From positions 1 to 64,000 of the forward strand of contig JACQZN010000047.1 in NCBI GenBank assembly GCA_016213845.1: a DNA stretch of 64,000 nt. Reading direction: 5' to 3'. Origin of the DNA: Candidatus Wallbacteria bacterium (GTDB lineage Bacteria; Muiribacteriota; UBA6191; JACPRK01). The notes beneath the pieces were generated by a model. The model ran no database searches, was not told where the DNA came from, and saw only the letters and a program-made list of their open reading frames with translations. Numbering within the stretch: the stretch's first letter is position 1; each line of letters starts with the position of its first letter. The translations under genes and the position numbers were made by a program. Shown one piece after another: positions 33,584 through 42,600 of the stretch.

Positions 33584-36052
33584 TCATTGCCCCGTGGTCG
33601 CCAGCGTCAAATTCTCCCTGAAATCGATCGCCAGCAGCAAGGTGCGGCCTTGCCAGTCCACCAGGCAGAGCTGGCGCGGGCTGCGCACGGGACTGGGCTT
33701 CTCGGGAGCGCGCGCCCATCGAACGCCGTCCTGGCTGGTCAGCAGCTCCAGGAGCTGCGTCGGCTCGATACCGTCGGGTGGCGCTCCGATCGAGAGCAGC
33801 GCTCCCTGCAAGTGGCCGCCCACGATCGCCATGCAGCCCGTCCTTCCGGTCCCCCCGGGCCCCAGCGGGTTGATCGGCGCGCCCACCGCGCCGCTGCGGA
33901 AGTCGAGCGCCAGCACGCGCGGCCCCATTCCGGAGTCGTACCAGGCCAGCAACTTCTCGGCGTAGACCACCAGGCTGAGGCTGCTGTGGACGCTCTCGGT
34001 CGCCGGGGTCAGCGGCATGAGCGGCCGCCAGGCGCCCTTCGCCGGGTTGTCCGCGCTGGTGCCGATGATCAGTGTCCCGGCCCTGACAATCCAGTTGGCC
34101 ATCCGGTGGAGCACCTCGGTCAACCCGGGTTCTCCCGAGAAGGTCCGGCTGAAGCAGTAGAGTCTGCCGGCGTAGCGGATGGCCTGAACGCAGTAGACGT
34201 CCCGGTGATCGTGCGGCATCACCCCTGCCTGGACAGGCGGGCCGATCGAGTTGTTGGAAGGATCGTACCGAGACCAGCGCATCAGCGGCGGTCCGTTCGG
34301 GTCTCCCGTCATCCATGTGATCAGGTCGGCCGAGCCGTCCGGCGCGGACGCCAGCGCCGGAGTGTGGAAGGTCGAGGGAATCCGGCACGGGGGTCCGAAG
34401 TCGGCAGCGCCGTCCTTGCGATAGCGCACCTCGGACCAGTGCTTTCCGTTGGTGTCCCGGAATGCCCAGCCGACGACCAGTCCTCCCACGACCCGCGTCA
34501 TCGTGGGCCACAGAAGCTGTGCTGCGCCCGGGGCCAGGTCGACCGCGTCGGTCCAGCTCCTGCCTCCGTCGAAGCTCTCGGCGAACTCGATGTTCTGACG
34601 GGCCGGCTTGCGCTCCGTCAGCCACAGGGCAACGATGGAGCGTCCGTCCCCGGAGGCCACCACGCGCTGGACCCCTGGGCCCTCCGGGTTGATGCACCGC
34701 GCCCCCGCGCGATCGATTCGAAGGGTCCGAAACTTGCGCCACTGCGTGCTCCCCTCGGAGGCGATCTCGACCCGGCAGGTCTCGCCCCCTCGAAGTCCGG
34801 TGAGCTCGAGCTCCCGGTTGCCGACGGGAAACGTCGTCGTCCGGCTCGGCTCTGTGGCGCCGGCGGTGTAACGCACCGAGGTCCGCGGAAGGGCGGGAGC
34901 CGAGAGGCGCACGATTGCGAAGTTCGGACCGACGGTGACGCGCTCGATGGCGGGCGGCGGCGGGGGCGGTAGCTTCGGGCCGAACAATCTCCGGGACAGT
35001 ATGGGTCGCACGCGCTGCGGGCGTTCTCGCGTGCTTCGCCAGCCGGCGGCGGCCCCGGCCACGAGGGCAACTCCCAGCAGAATGGTCATCCACGCGCGGC
35101 CAGGAATCGCCCAGAGGGCCGGCACGCGGAGAGTTGGGGCAGTGACGGCCCTCGGCTCCACCCGACTCAGGACGCGCGTCGAAGCGCCCCCCATCCGGCG
35201 CGTGAGCGCGGCAGTCGCTTGGGCTGCTGCTGGCACCAGCGCCACCGAGAGGGACTCGAGGGCCGCTTCCACGGCGGCCGCATCGGGGCGCTTGGCGGGG
35301 TCCACCCCCAGCAAGGCTTCCAGTAGCGAGTCGAGCGCGGGAGGAAGCGCCCCAACAGTGCTGCGCGCGGGCGGGACCCGGCCCTCGAGCTGAAGGCGCA
35401 GGATCTCGCCGATGGACGTGGCCTCGAACGGCTTTCGCCCCACCAGCATCTCGTAGAGCATCACCCCCAGCGCGTAGAGGTCGGCGGGCGCCCCGGCCGG
35501 TTTGCCAAGCACCGCCTCCGGCGCGATGTAGCCGGGCGTGCCGAGAATGACGCCGGTTGCCGTGTTGACGGACTGGGCGGCGCCGCCGAGCACCTTCGCC
35601 AGCCCGAAGTCGGCGATCTTCGGCTGGCCCCCCTCGCCGATGAGCACGTTTTCCGGTTTGAGGTCCCGGTGCGCGATACCTTGGGCGTGCGCCTGTGCGA
35701 GGCCGCCTGCCAGCGACAGCGCTATCCGGATCGCTTGGGCGGGCGGCAGGCGCATGCGCTCATCCAGAAGGCGCCGTAGGGTCCCTTGTTCGACCAGCTC
35801 CATCGCCAACCACGGATGGCCGCCGGAGAAGCCGGCGTCGAAGACGCGGACCAGCGCCGGGTGCGCCAGGCTCGCCTGGACCTTGGTCTCGCGCAGGAAC
35901 CGGGCGCGCGTCTCCTCGGCGTCGAAGAGGCCGGGCGACAGCACTTTGAGCGCGACCTGGCGGTCGAGGTTCTGCTGGATTGCCAGGAAGACCGTCCCGG
36001 ACGAGCCGGAGGCGATCTCGCGCTCGAGCTTGTATCCGGGGATCTGGATCAC
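33584..36052 (-). CDS. Ser/Thr protein kinase with sialidase-like extracytoplasmic sensor
   Basis: 822 residues. The kinase domain spans ~8-265: IASGSSGTVFLA, VALKVL, HRDLKPENVL, DFGLAK and IAPEAV are all intact. One transmembrane helix (WMTILLGVALVAGAAAGW) lies near residue 330. Outside, a Pro-rich linker leads to a fibronectin-III-like segment (~375-455), then a ~360-residue repeat-rich part with an Asp-box SFDGGRSW near residue 495, suggesting a sialidase/BNR-type beta-propeller. The propeller may bind glycans or another ligand. It is convergent with the small gene (6 nt apart). Confidence 0.9.
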   Translation of the reverse strand: MIQIPGYKLEREIASGSSGTVFLAIQQNLDRQVALKVLSPGLFDAEETRARFLRETKVQASLAHPALVRVFDAGFSGGHPWLAMELVEQGTLRRLLDERMRLPPAQAIRIALSLAGGLAQAHAQGIAHRDLKPENVLIGEGGQPKIADFGLAKVLGGAAQSVNTATGVILGTPGYIAPEAVLGKPAGAPADLYALGVMLYEMLVGRKPFEATSIGEILRLQLEGRVPPARSTVGALPPALDSLLEALLGVDPAKRPDAAAVEAALESLSVALVPAAAQATAALTRRMGGASTRVLSRVEPRAVTAPTLRVPALWAIPGRAWMTILLGVALVAGAAAGWRSTRERPQRVRPILSRRLFGPKLPPPPPPAIERVTVGPNFAIVRLSAPALPRTSVRYTAGATEPSRTTTFPVGNRELELTGLRGGETCRVEIASEGSTQWRKFRTLRIDRAGARCINPEGPGVQRVVASGDGRSIVALWLTERKPARQNIEFAESFDGGRSWTDAVDLAPGAAQLLWPTMTRVVGGLVVGWAFRDTNGKHWSEVRYRKDGAADFGPPCRIPSTFHTPALASAPDGSADLITWMTGDPNGPPLMRWSRYDPSNNSIGPPVQAGVMPHDHRDVYCVQAIRYAGRLYCFSRTFSGEPGLTEVLHRMANWIVRAGTLIIGTSADNPAKGAWRPLMPLTPATESVHSSLSLVVYAEKLLAWYDSGMGPRVLALDFRSGAVGAPINPLGPGGTGRTGCMAIVGGHLQGALLSIGAPPDGIEPTQLLELLTSQDGVRWARAPEKPSPVRSPRQLCLVDWQGRTLLLAIDFRENLTLATTGQ

Positions 36053-36103
36053 GTCGAGACCTGCTTCGAAGGAAGTATAGCGGCCGGACGCAGGGCGGGC
36101 GGG

Positions 36104-37240
36104 TCAGCTCCTGGCGCGCGGCGGTGGCTCGGGCAGAATCGCGATCGCGGCGAGCGGGACCAGCTCCGCGGCGGCCGCGAAGGCGAAGAGGGCCTGGCCG
36201 CCCAGCCGGTCCATCGCCGGCCCCGAGACGAGCTGTCCCAGGATTCCGCCCAGTCCCCAGGCGACGGCCGCGAAGACCGACTGGGCCGAGCCCGAGAGGG
36301 ATTCGGGCACGACCCGACTCATCCAGACGACGCTGGCGCCCAGGCAGGCGCCGAACGTGAGACCGTGCAGCACCTGCGCCAGCGCCATGGCCGGCCCGCC
36401 GGGCAGGAGCGCCGTGAGGCCCCACCGGAGAACTCCTGCGCCGTAGGCGACGAGCAAGATCCGTCGCGGGCCAAGCGTGTCGAGCAGCCAGCCCATGTGA
36501 GACAGGACCACCACTTCCAGGCCGACGCCTGCGGCCCACGCGCCGCCGATCCAGCCGCCGGAAAGACCTGCGTCGCTGGCGTACGCAGAGAAGTAGGTTT
36601 CGAACGGAATGCCGCAGGCGGCATGCAGGGCCGAGATCAGGAGAAAGAGCCAGGTCGAGTGGTTTCCGTAGAGCTGGGCGAAAGGCAGGCTAGCGGTGGG
36701 TGGTGGGGCCGCGCCGTCCGGGGCCTTGTCGAGAGCCAGGAGCGCCAGCGCCATCACCAGCCAGCAGGCGGCGACGAGGCCTGGGATGGAGCGAGGAGGC
36801 ATCGTCAGCACGAACGGTCCGAGGGACGCGACTGCCAGGATGAAGCCGACGGAGCCCCAGCGGCGCACGCGCCCGTACCCGGAGGGGCCGATTTGCGGAT
36901 GGGAGACGGCCAGAGCATCGAGCAGCGGCCCGATGGGCGTTCGTGCCAGTACGAAGACGAGGAAGCCGGCGACGAACCCTTCGATTCCCGGAAGAACGGC
37001 CGCGGTCATCGCGGCGCGCCGCAGACCGAAGCGGTCTGCGACATAGCCCCAGAGCGGCGGTGTCAGGAGCGAGAGCACCAGCGAGGCGGCCATGGTGGCG
37101 CCGATGGCGTCGCCGCTCATCCCGATGCGGCGCATCGCCAGCGGCAGATAGGGCACCGCGATGCCGTGCGAGATGAAGTAGAGAACGTAAAGCGCCGCGA
37201 TCCGCCCGCGCGAGAGCGGCGGCACAGGGGCCGCGGTCAC
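36104..37240 (-). CDS. MFS transporter, HcaT/phenylpropionate-permease-like
   Basis: A 378-residue major facilitator with twelve hydrophobic segments. The loop after helix 2 reads WGYVADRFGLRRA, the MFS signature. Overall it resembles the MFS_1-like group that contains HcaT and nucleoside permeases (N-terminal LYFISHGIAVPYLPL). Substrate unknown. The GTG start lies 4 nt after the glutaredoxin stop, so the two are probably cotranscribed with the ATP-grasp and esterase genes upstream. Confidence 0.85.
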   Translation of the reverse strand: MTAAPVPPLSRGRIAALYVLYFISHGIAVPYLPLAMRRIGMSGDAIGATMAASLVLSLLTPPLWGYVADRFGLRRAAMTAAVLPGIEGFVAGFLVFVLARTPIGPLLDALAVSHPQIGPSGYGRVRRWGSVGFILAVASLGPFVLTMPPRSIPGLVAACWLVMALALLALDKAPDGAAPPPTASLPFAQLYGNHSTWLFLLISALHAACGIPFETYFSAYASDAGLSGGWIGGAWAAGVGLEVVVLSHMGWLLDTLGPRRILLVAYGAGVLRWGLTALLPGGPAMALAQVLHGLTFGACLGASVVWMSRVVPESLSGSAQSVFAAVAWGLGGILGQLVSGPAMDRLGGQALFAFAAAAELVPLAAIAILPEPPPRARS

Positions 37241-37244
37241 AGGC

Positions 37245-37505
37245 TCAGCGAGCCTCGTCGGGCGCCCGGCCGGCGCGGGAGAGCGCGCCCTCGAGTTGCT
37301 CGGTGTCGAAGCCGACCACCACGGCGTCGCCTATGACGAAGGTCGGGGTGGCGTGGCTGCGGTAACGGACGGTCATCTCGTCGAGCGCGGCGTCGCTGGC
37401 GGTGACGTCCAGCTCCACGAACTCCACGCCACGAGCGCGCAAGAAGGCCCTGGCGGTTTCGGAGGCCTCGCACTCGGGCTGGGTGAACAATCGAATCGGG
37501 GGCAT
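37245..37505 (-). CDS. glutaredoxin-like protein
   Basis: 86 residues of thioredoxin fold. The active site reads FTQPECEASETA, so the usual CxxC is CxxS (Cys-Glu-Ala-Ser), and the cis-Pro loop is ATPTFVIGDAVVVGFD. A single active cysteine favours monothiol chemistry such as deglutathionylation rather than dithiol reduction. It sits 19 nt downstream of the ATP-grasp gene on the same strand and 4 nt before the MFS gene, which places a thiol-handling protein in the same operon. Confidence 0.85.
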   Translation of the reverse strand: MPPIRLFTQPECEASETARAFLRARGVEFVELDVTASDAALDEMTVRYRSHATPTFVIGDAVVVGFDTEQLEGALSRAGRAPDEAR

Positions 37506-37524
37506 GGTGATGAGGAAGATGGAC

Positions 37525-38796
37525 TCAATTACGCCTTCGAGGCGTTTTGTCGGGTCTGGGCGAGAGCATTCCCCTGGCGCCCAGTCGGACCAGGCCGCGG
37601 AAGTGCTCGATGAACTCGTCGTGCTCGCGCGCCGGGAAGACGTCCTTCACTTTCTGGCAGAGGATGGCGTCGAACTCGTCGCCCAGGAAAAACTCGAGCA
37701 GCTGCGAGTCGATGTCCGGGAAGCGCCTGGCGCAGAACTCCTCGAACTTCGCAGTCTCGAAGTACTCGTCGGCCAGCCGTTCGTAGTGGTCGAGCTTCTC
37801 GGAGTAATCGAGCGACGGGTCGTCGCCGATTGCGAACCAGGGCTCGAAGTCGAGGTTGCGGCGCATCTTGCGTCCCGTTCCGACGCAAAAGAGCGTCCAG
37901 AGCAAGAGCGACTTCACGACGAACGGGAAGTAGTAGTGCAGGCTGGTCAGAGAGCTGTCGGGACAGGCGTTGGCGAAGTCGATGGGATAGAGGATCTCGT
38001 CGGCCACGATCGCCTCGCAGGAGTTGTACTCCCAGCGGAAGAAGGCGTTGATGGTCTTCGTGAGGATGTTGATCTCGCGGCCCATGGCGGGCGAGAGGAA
38101 GCCGTGATCCACGACATAGCGCGCGTGGAGCGGCTGCGAGGCGTCGTAGCGCATCGGCAGCACCTGAGGGCCGATGGCTAGCGCCCTTGCGAAGACGTCG
38201 CATGGCTCGACGGCCCGCTGCAGGTGCATGATCTCCGTGCCGGAGTGGTCATAGGCCTTGTGGAGCTCGCGAGAGCTCTCGACCCGCGTCACGCCCCGCC
38301 ACCCGCCGCCGTCGTAGGGTTTCATGTAGAGCGGGTAGCCGACCTGGTCGGCGATCTGGTCCAGGTCGAAGAGCAGGTTGTAGCGCGCGGTCGTCTTAGC
38401 GTACGCAGGGCTGTTTCTCGGGTACTCCTTCTGCGGCAGGAGCACGGTCGGCGGAATGCGGACTCCCAGCCGCATCATCGCGCAGAAGGCCGAATGCTTC
38501 TCCATCGCCTGGAAGGTGAAGGGGTTGTTCAGCAAGTAGACGTCGTTCATCAGGGCGGCCTTCTTGAGCCACTCCCGGGCGAACTTGAACCAGTGCGTCA
38601 GCCGGTCGACCACCAGCACGTACTTCGAGGGGTCGGTGAGCGAGAAAGGGTCCATCAGGACCCGGCGCACCTTGACGTCGAACTGCTGCTTGCCGCGGCC
38701 AAACCTGGGCTGTAGCCGCCGTACCATCGCCTCGAAGCAGGCCGGCCAGTCTATGTCCGTGCCGAGCGAGAGGCCGATCCACTTTTCCGCGGTCAT
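37525..38796 (-). CDS. ATP-grasp ligase, RimK-like (2)
   Basis: 423 residues. The N-terminal half parallels the ATP-grasp protein at 14256: YVLVVDRLTHWFKF, VYLLNNPFTFQAME and RIPPTVLLPQKEY have counterparts there. ATP-binding part: GYPLYMKPYDGGGWRGV near residue 163. Metal ligands: NSCEAIVAD...YPIDFANACPD near 260-280. The C-terminal ~140 residues (FEPWFAIGDDPSLDYSEKL... to the end) form an extra helical domain absent from the first paralogue. It should ligate a carboxylate to an amine or thiol with ATP. The start is 16 nt from the esterase stop, so they are an operon. Confidence 0.83.
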   Translation of the reverse strand: MTAEKWIGLSLGTDIDWPACFEAMVRRLQPRFGRGKQQFDVKVRRVLMDPFSLTDPSKYVLVVDRLTHWFKFAREWLKKAALMNDVYLLNNPFTFQAMEKHSAFCAMMRLGVRIPPTVLLPQKEYPRNSPAYAKTTARYNLLFDLDQIADQVGYPLYMKPYDGGGWRGVTRVESSRELHKAYDHSGTEIMHLQRAVEPCDVFARALAIGPQVLPMRYDASQPLHARYVVDHGFLSPAMGREINILTKTINAFFRWEYNSCEAIVADEILYPIDFANACPDSSLTSLHYYFPFVVKSLLLWTLFCVGTGRKMRRNLDFEPWFAIGDDPSLDYSEKLDHYERLADEYFETAKFEEFCARRFPDIDSQLLEFFLGDEFDAILCQKVKDVFPAREHDEFIEHFRGLVRLGARGMLSPRPDKTPRRRN

Positions 38797-38812
38797 CGCA
38801 GTCGAGCCCTTC

Positions 38813-39544
38813 TCACATCTGCTCGATGTGGTGGCGGAACTGTCGGCGCCACCAGAACCAGTGGTGCTCGACGTCGTGCCCCCATAGATCGCACCAGTTG
38901 GGGATTCCCCGGCTGTGGAGCAGACGCGAGAAATCCTCGGTGAGGTGCGGGTGCTCCCAGGCGCCTCGCCCGCAGACCAGCCGGATGTCGGTCCTGCGAA
39001 GCTGGTCGAGGTAGTCGCTCTCGCCGACGCCGCCGATGAAGTCGACCGGGTTGTTGAAGTAGACGTTCTCGTCGTAGTAGGCGTCGGCGTGGTCGCGGAC
39101 GTCGTAGACGCCGCTCATGCCGATGCAGCGATCGAAGGTCCACGGGTGCTTGAGCGTGGCATTCACGGCGTGGTAGGCGCCGAAGCTGCAGCCGGCCGTC
39201 GTGATCGGGATGTAGTCGGTCCAGCAGTCCCGGTAGATGAAGGGGACCACCTCGTCCATCAGGTGCCGATCGTAGAGCTCGGCCATCCAGGCCCGGTGGC
39301 CGGGATGCGCGTACTTGTTGTACCAGGCATCGCCGTCGACCCCGTCGACGCAGTAGAGCTTGACCTTCCCGCCGGCGACGAAGTCCCCGATCTGGTCGAG
39401 CATCTTGCCGAAGCCCGCGAACTGGTCGGTGCGTCCCATGGAGCTGGGAAAGCAGATGATTGGCGTCCCGAAGTGGCCGAACACGTGGATGTCCATGTGC
39501 CGGCCGAGGATCTCGCTGTCGAAGATGTAATCCCTGAATTGCAT
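38813..39544 (-). CDS. Esterase D-like alpha/beta-hydrolase (C)
   Basis: 243 residues, full length for a single-domain esterase. The nucleophile elbow is GCSFGA (Gly-x-Ser-x-Gly) near residue 122; the C-terminal WGHDVEHHWFWWRRQFRHH carries the likely catalytic His. HPWTFDRCIGMSGVYD is typical of the family. No signal peptide. GGAGG lies 7 nt before ATG 39544, so the longer frame starting in the palindrome is rejected. It heads an apparent operon: esterase, ATP-grasp, glutaredoxin, MFS permease. Substrate unknown. Confidence 0.87.
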   Translation of the reverse strand: MQFRDYIFDSEILGRHMDIHVFGHFGTPIICFPSSMGRTDQFAGFGKMLDQIGDFVAGGKVKLYCVDGVDGDAWYNKYAHPGHRAWMAELYDRHLMDEVVPFIYRDCWTDYIPITTAGCSFGAYHAVNATLKHPWTFDRCIGMSGVYDVRDHADAYYDENVYFNNPVDFIGGVGESDYLDQLRRTDIRLVCGRGAWEHPHLTEDFSRLLHSRGIPNWCDLWGHDVEHHWFWWRRQFRHHIEQM

Positions 39545-39590
39545 GCTCGCGCCTCCGTCACTTCCAGGCGCGCCATTGTAGCAGAAACCA

Positions 39591-39671
39591 GAAAACCGGG
39601 GGGAAAACTGGGGACACACGACCTATTTTGAAAAAATAGGTCGTGTGTCCCCAGTTTTCCCCCCGGTTTTC
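39591..39671. repeat. perfect 39-bp inverted repeat, 3-nt loop
   Basis: Left arm 39591-39629 and right arm 39633-39671 are exact reverse complements with loop GAA. The core reads GGGGACACACGACCTATTTT. The last ~15 codons and the TAG stop of the giant protein gene lie within it, while on the other side it ends 46 nt upstream of the esterase start. The sequence style resembles REP-type elements moved by RAYT transposases; it may also act as a transcription terminator. Confidence 0.9.
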
Positions 39672-42600
39672 CGGCGGAGGGCGAGGAAGGGGAGGAGCAG
39701 AGCGAGCAGGTCGAGGGGCGAGGCTACACCGGGGCGTACGAGGGCGCAGCCGGCGCCGCCGCCGGCGGCTGGGACGCTGCCGAGTACGGTGCCGCTGCCG
39801 TCGGTCGGGGCGGGTTGGGCGCCGGCGAAGACGGTGACGGTGCTCGTGCTCGCGTTGCCCAGGCCGTCGGTGACGGTGACCTTGAAGGTGTAGGTCGAGG
39901 AGACCCGCGGGATGAAGCTGACCTGGGCGGAGTTTCTGCTGGAGAGGACTACCGGTGGCCCGGCCGTCTGCTCCCAGAGGAAGGTGACCGTGCTGCCGTT
40001 GAGGGAGGCGCTGGCCGAGGCGTCGAGGGTGACCTGGGAGTTGAGGGAGCTTCGGACTACCTCGTTGCCGCCCGGGCTGCCGGAGTTGATGCGGGCCAGG
40101 GGCGGGGCGTTGGTACCGTCTGCGACGGTGATGATGACCTCGTCGGCTGTCGAGCGCAGGCCGGTCTTGTCGCGCACGACGAGGGAGAACCGCAGGTTGC
40201 CGACGCCCGGGGCCGTGAACGATGGGGTCGGGGTCGAGGGGTCTGGGAGCAGGCTGACGTTGGTGCCCTCGAGCTGGGTCCAGACGTAGGAGAGCGGCGT
40301 CTGGCCGTCCGGGTCGGAGCTGCGGGAACCGTCGAGCCGTACGGTGAGCGGCGTCGAGCCCACGAAGACGGCCTGGTCGGCGCCCGCGTTGGCCGTGGGG
40401 GGGCGGTTGCCCGGGGAGCTGACGCTAATCTCGACCCTGTCCGGAGTGGAGAGGTTGACGCCGTCGCTCACTGTGAGCTCGAAGACGTAGAGTCCGGCGA
40501 TGCTGGGGGTGAAGGACGGTGTGGGCCCGGCGAAGCCCGAGAGCGTCAGGTTGGCGCCGGAGCGCTGGGTCCAGATGTAGGCCAGCGGCGTCCCATCCTC
40601 GTCGAAGGACTGGCGGCCGTCGAGCGTGACGACGTTGCCGGTGGCGGCGGTCAGGTCGTTGCCGCCGTTGGCGACGGGCACGTGATTGGTCGGGCTATCG
40701 ACGCGGACTCGAACCTGGGCGGGCCTGGAGTCGGCAAGGCTGTCGTTGACGACGAGCTGGAAGGTGTGGACGCCTGAGAGCGTGGGCACGAAGACGGGCG
40801 CGGCGCTCACGATCGAGGAGAGCGCGACGCTGGCCCCGCCCACCTGGCTCCAGCGGTAGGTGAGGAAGTCCCGGTCGGCGTCCGATGAACCGCGGCCGTC
40901 GAGGACCACGCGCGAACCCGTGACGACGACCTGGTCGGGTCCCGGGGCGGCCGTGGGGACGGTGTTGATCCCGTTGACGAGGATCTTCACCCGGGAAGGC
41001 GCCGAATCCCGCTGGGGGTCTCCGGCGCCAGAGTCGTTGACGACCAGGTCGAACTCGTAAAGTCCCTCACGCAAAGGACTGAAGAGAGCCCGCGGACCGT
41101 TTGGCGTCAGGCTGACGGTCTCCGGGCCGCGCACGAAGGTCCAGCGGTAGGCCAGCGCGTTGCCGTCGGAATCGGCGCTGGCGCTGCCGTCGAGCGTGAC
41201 GACCGTGTTGGTTCGCGCCGTGCGATCCAGCCCCGCGTCGGCCGTCGGAATCCGGTTCCCGATGCCGCCGTTGACGATGAGTCCCGTAAGGGCCGTGCCA
41301 GGGTTGCCGCCCGCGTCGGTGACCGTCAGCTGGATCGGGTAGTAGCGTGCCCGGTCCGGCCGGAAGAGCGGCAGCGCTCCGGTCGTGGCCCCGGCCGCCG
41401 GCAGGCTGCCGGCCAGCGCCGTCCAGGCGTAGGTGAGCTTCCCGTTGTTCGGGTCGCGGCTGGCCTCGCCGTGGAAGGCGAAGGCCTGGCCGACGTCGAC
41501 GGTGAGCGGCGGGCCCGCGTCGGCCACCGGCGGAAGATCGCTGATGGTGACGGTGACGCGGGCCGGGAAGCTGTCGACCCGACCGTTGTTGACGATCAGC
41601 TCGAGCAGATAGCCGCCCGCCGCCAGCGCCGTGAAGCGCGGCCGGGCCGTGTCGGCTCCGGCCAGCGAGACCGTCTGCGGGCCGGACACCTGCCGCCAGC
41701 GATACGTCAGCGGCAGCCCGCCCGGGCTGGTCGACGCCGATCCGTCGAGCTCGATGGCGCCCGGTTGCGCGGTCCTGGCCGGCCCAGGCAAGGCCGTCGG
41801 GCGGTTGTCATTGGCGTCGTTGGGGTTGGTGCCGTCCCGGAACTCCTGCAGGTTGGTGCGCCCGTCGCCGTCGTTGTCGAGCGTGGCGTCCCGCGGGTCG
41901 GCCGCGTTCAAGCCGTTGGCCGTCTCGAACGTGTCGGGCATCCCGTCCGCGTCGCTGTCCGCCGCGTCGAGCGGCCCGAGTGACGCCGAGGCGCTGCTGG
42001 TATCCGTGGAGTCTTTCACGTCCCGGTAAACAGCCCGGATCGTGTGGGCCAGCGCGCTGGCCTGCAGCACCAGGTCGCCGGGGAGCGCCGCCGGCGGGAA
42101 GACCAGCACCGACGGCAGCGGCCGCCCGGAGTTGGTGAAGATGCCCGTGTTGACCCCCGTCTCGTTGAGCGTGAGCACCTCGCGGTCCGTCGTCGACAGG
42201 TCCTCGACCGTCGCCGTGACCGTCTCCGAGACTGCCGCCGAGCGGTTGGAGTCGCGGTCCCGGACGTTCACGATGATGCCGTCCCGCCCGCGTACGTACG
42301 TCGTCACCACGGCGCCGTCTGCGTCGAGGAAGCTGACGGCGCTCGGCTCCTGGAAAACGATCTGCGCGCCCACGGCCGGCGCATCGCTGGCGTCCTCCCT
42401 GTCCTGGTAGCGCACGTTGATCGACTCCGACACCCCGCGCCCCAGCAGCTCCAGCACGCCGTTGCCGATCACGGGCGTGCTCGAGACCAGCGTCCGCATC
42501 CCCGACTGCGTCAGGAACACCCCCGTGTCGCCGCCCGTCTCGAGCGCCACGAGCGACTCGCGGTCGCCCAGCGACGACGTGTAGGTCACTGCCACGGTCT

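Noticed and set aside
35786..37336. 516-codon plus-strand frame across kinase and MFS genes
   Set aside because: Runs antisense over two well-supported genes and has no recognisable domain.
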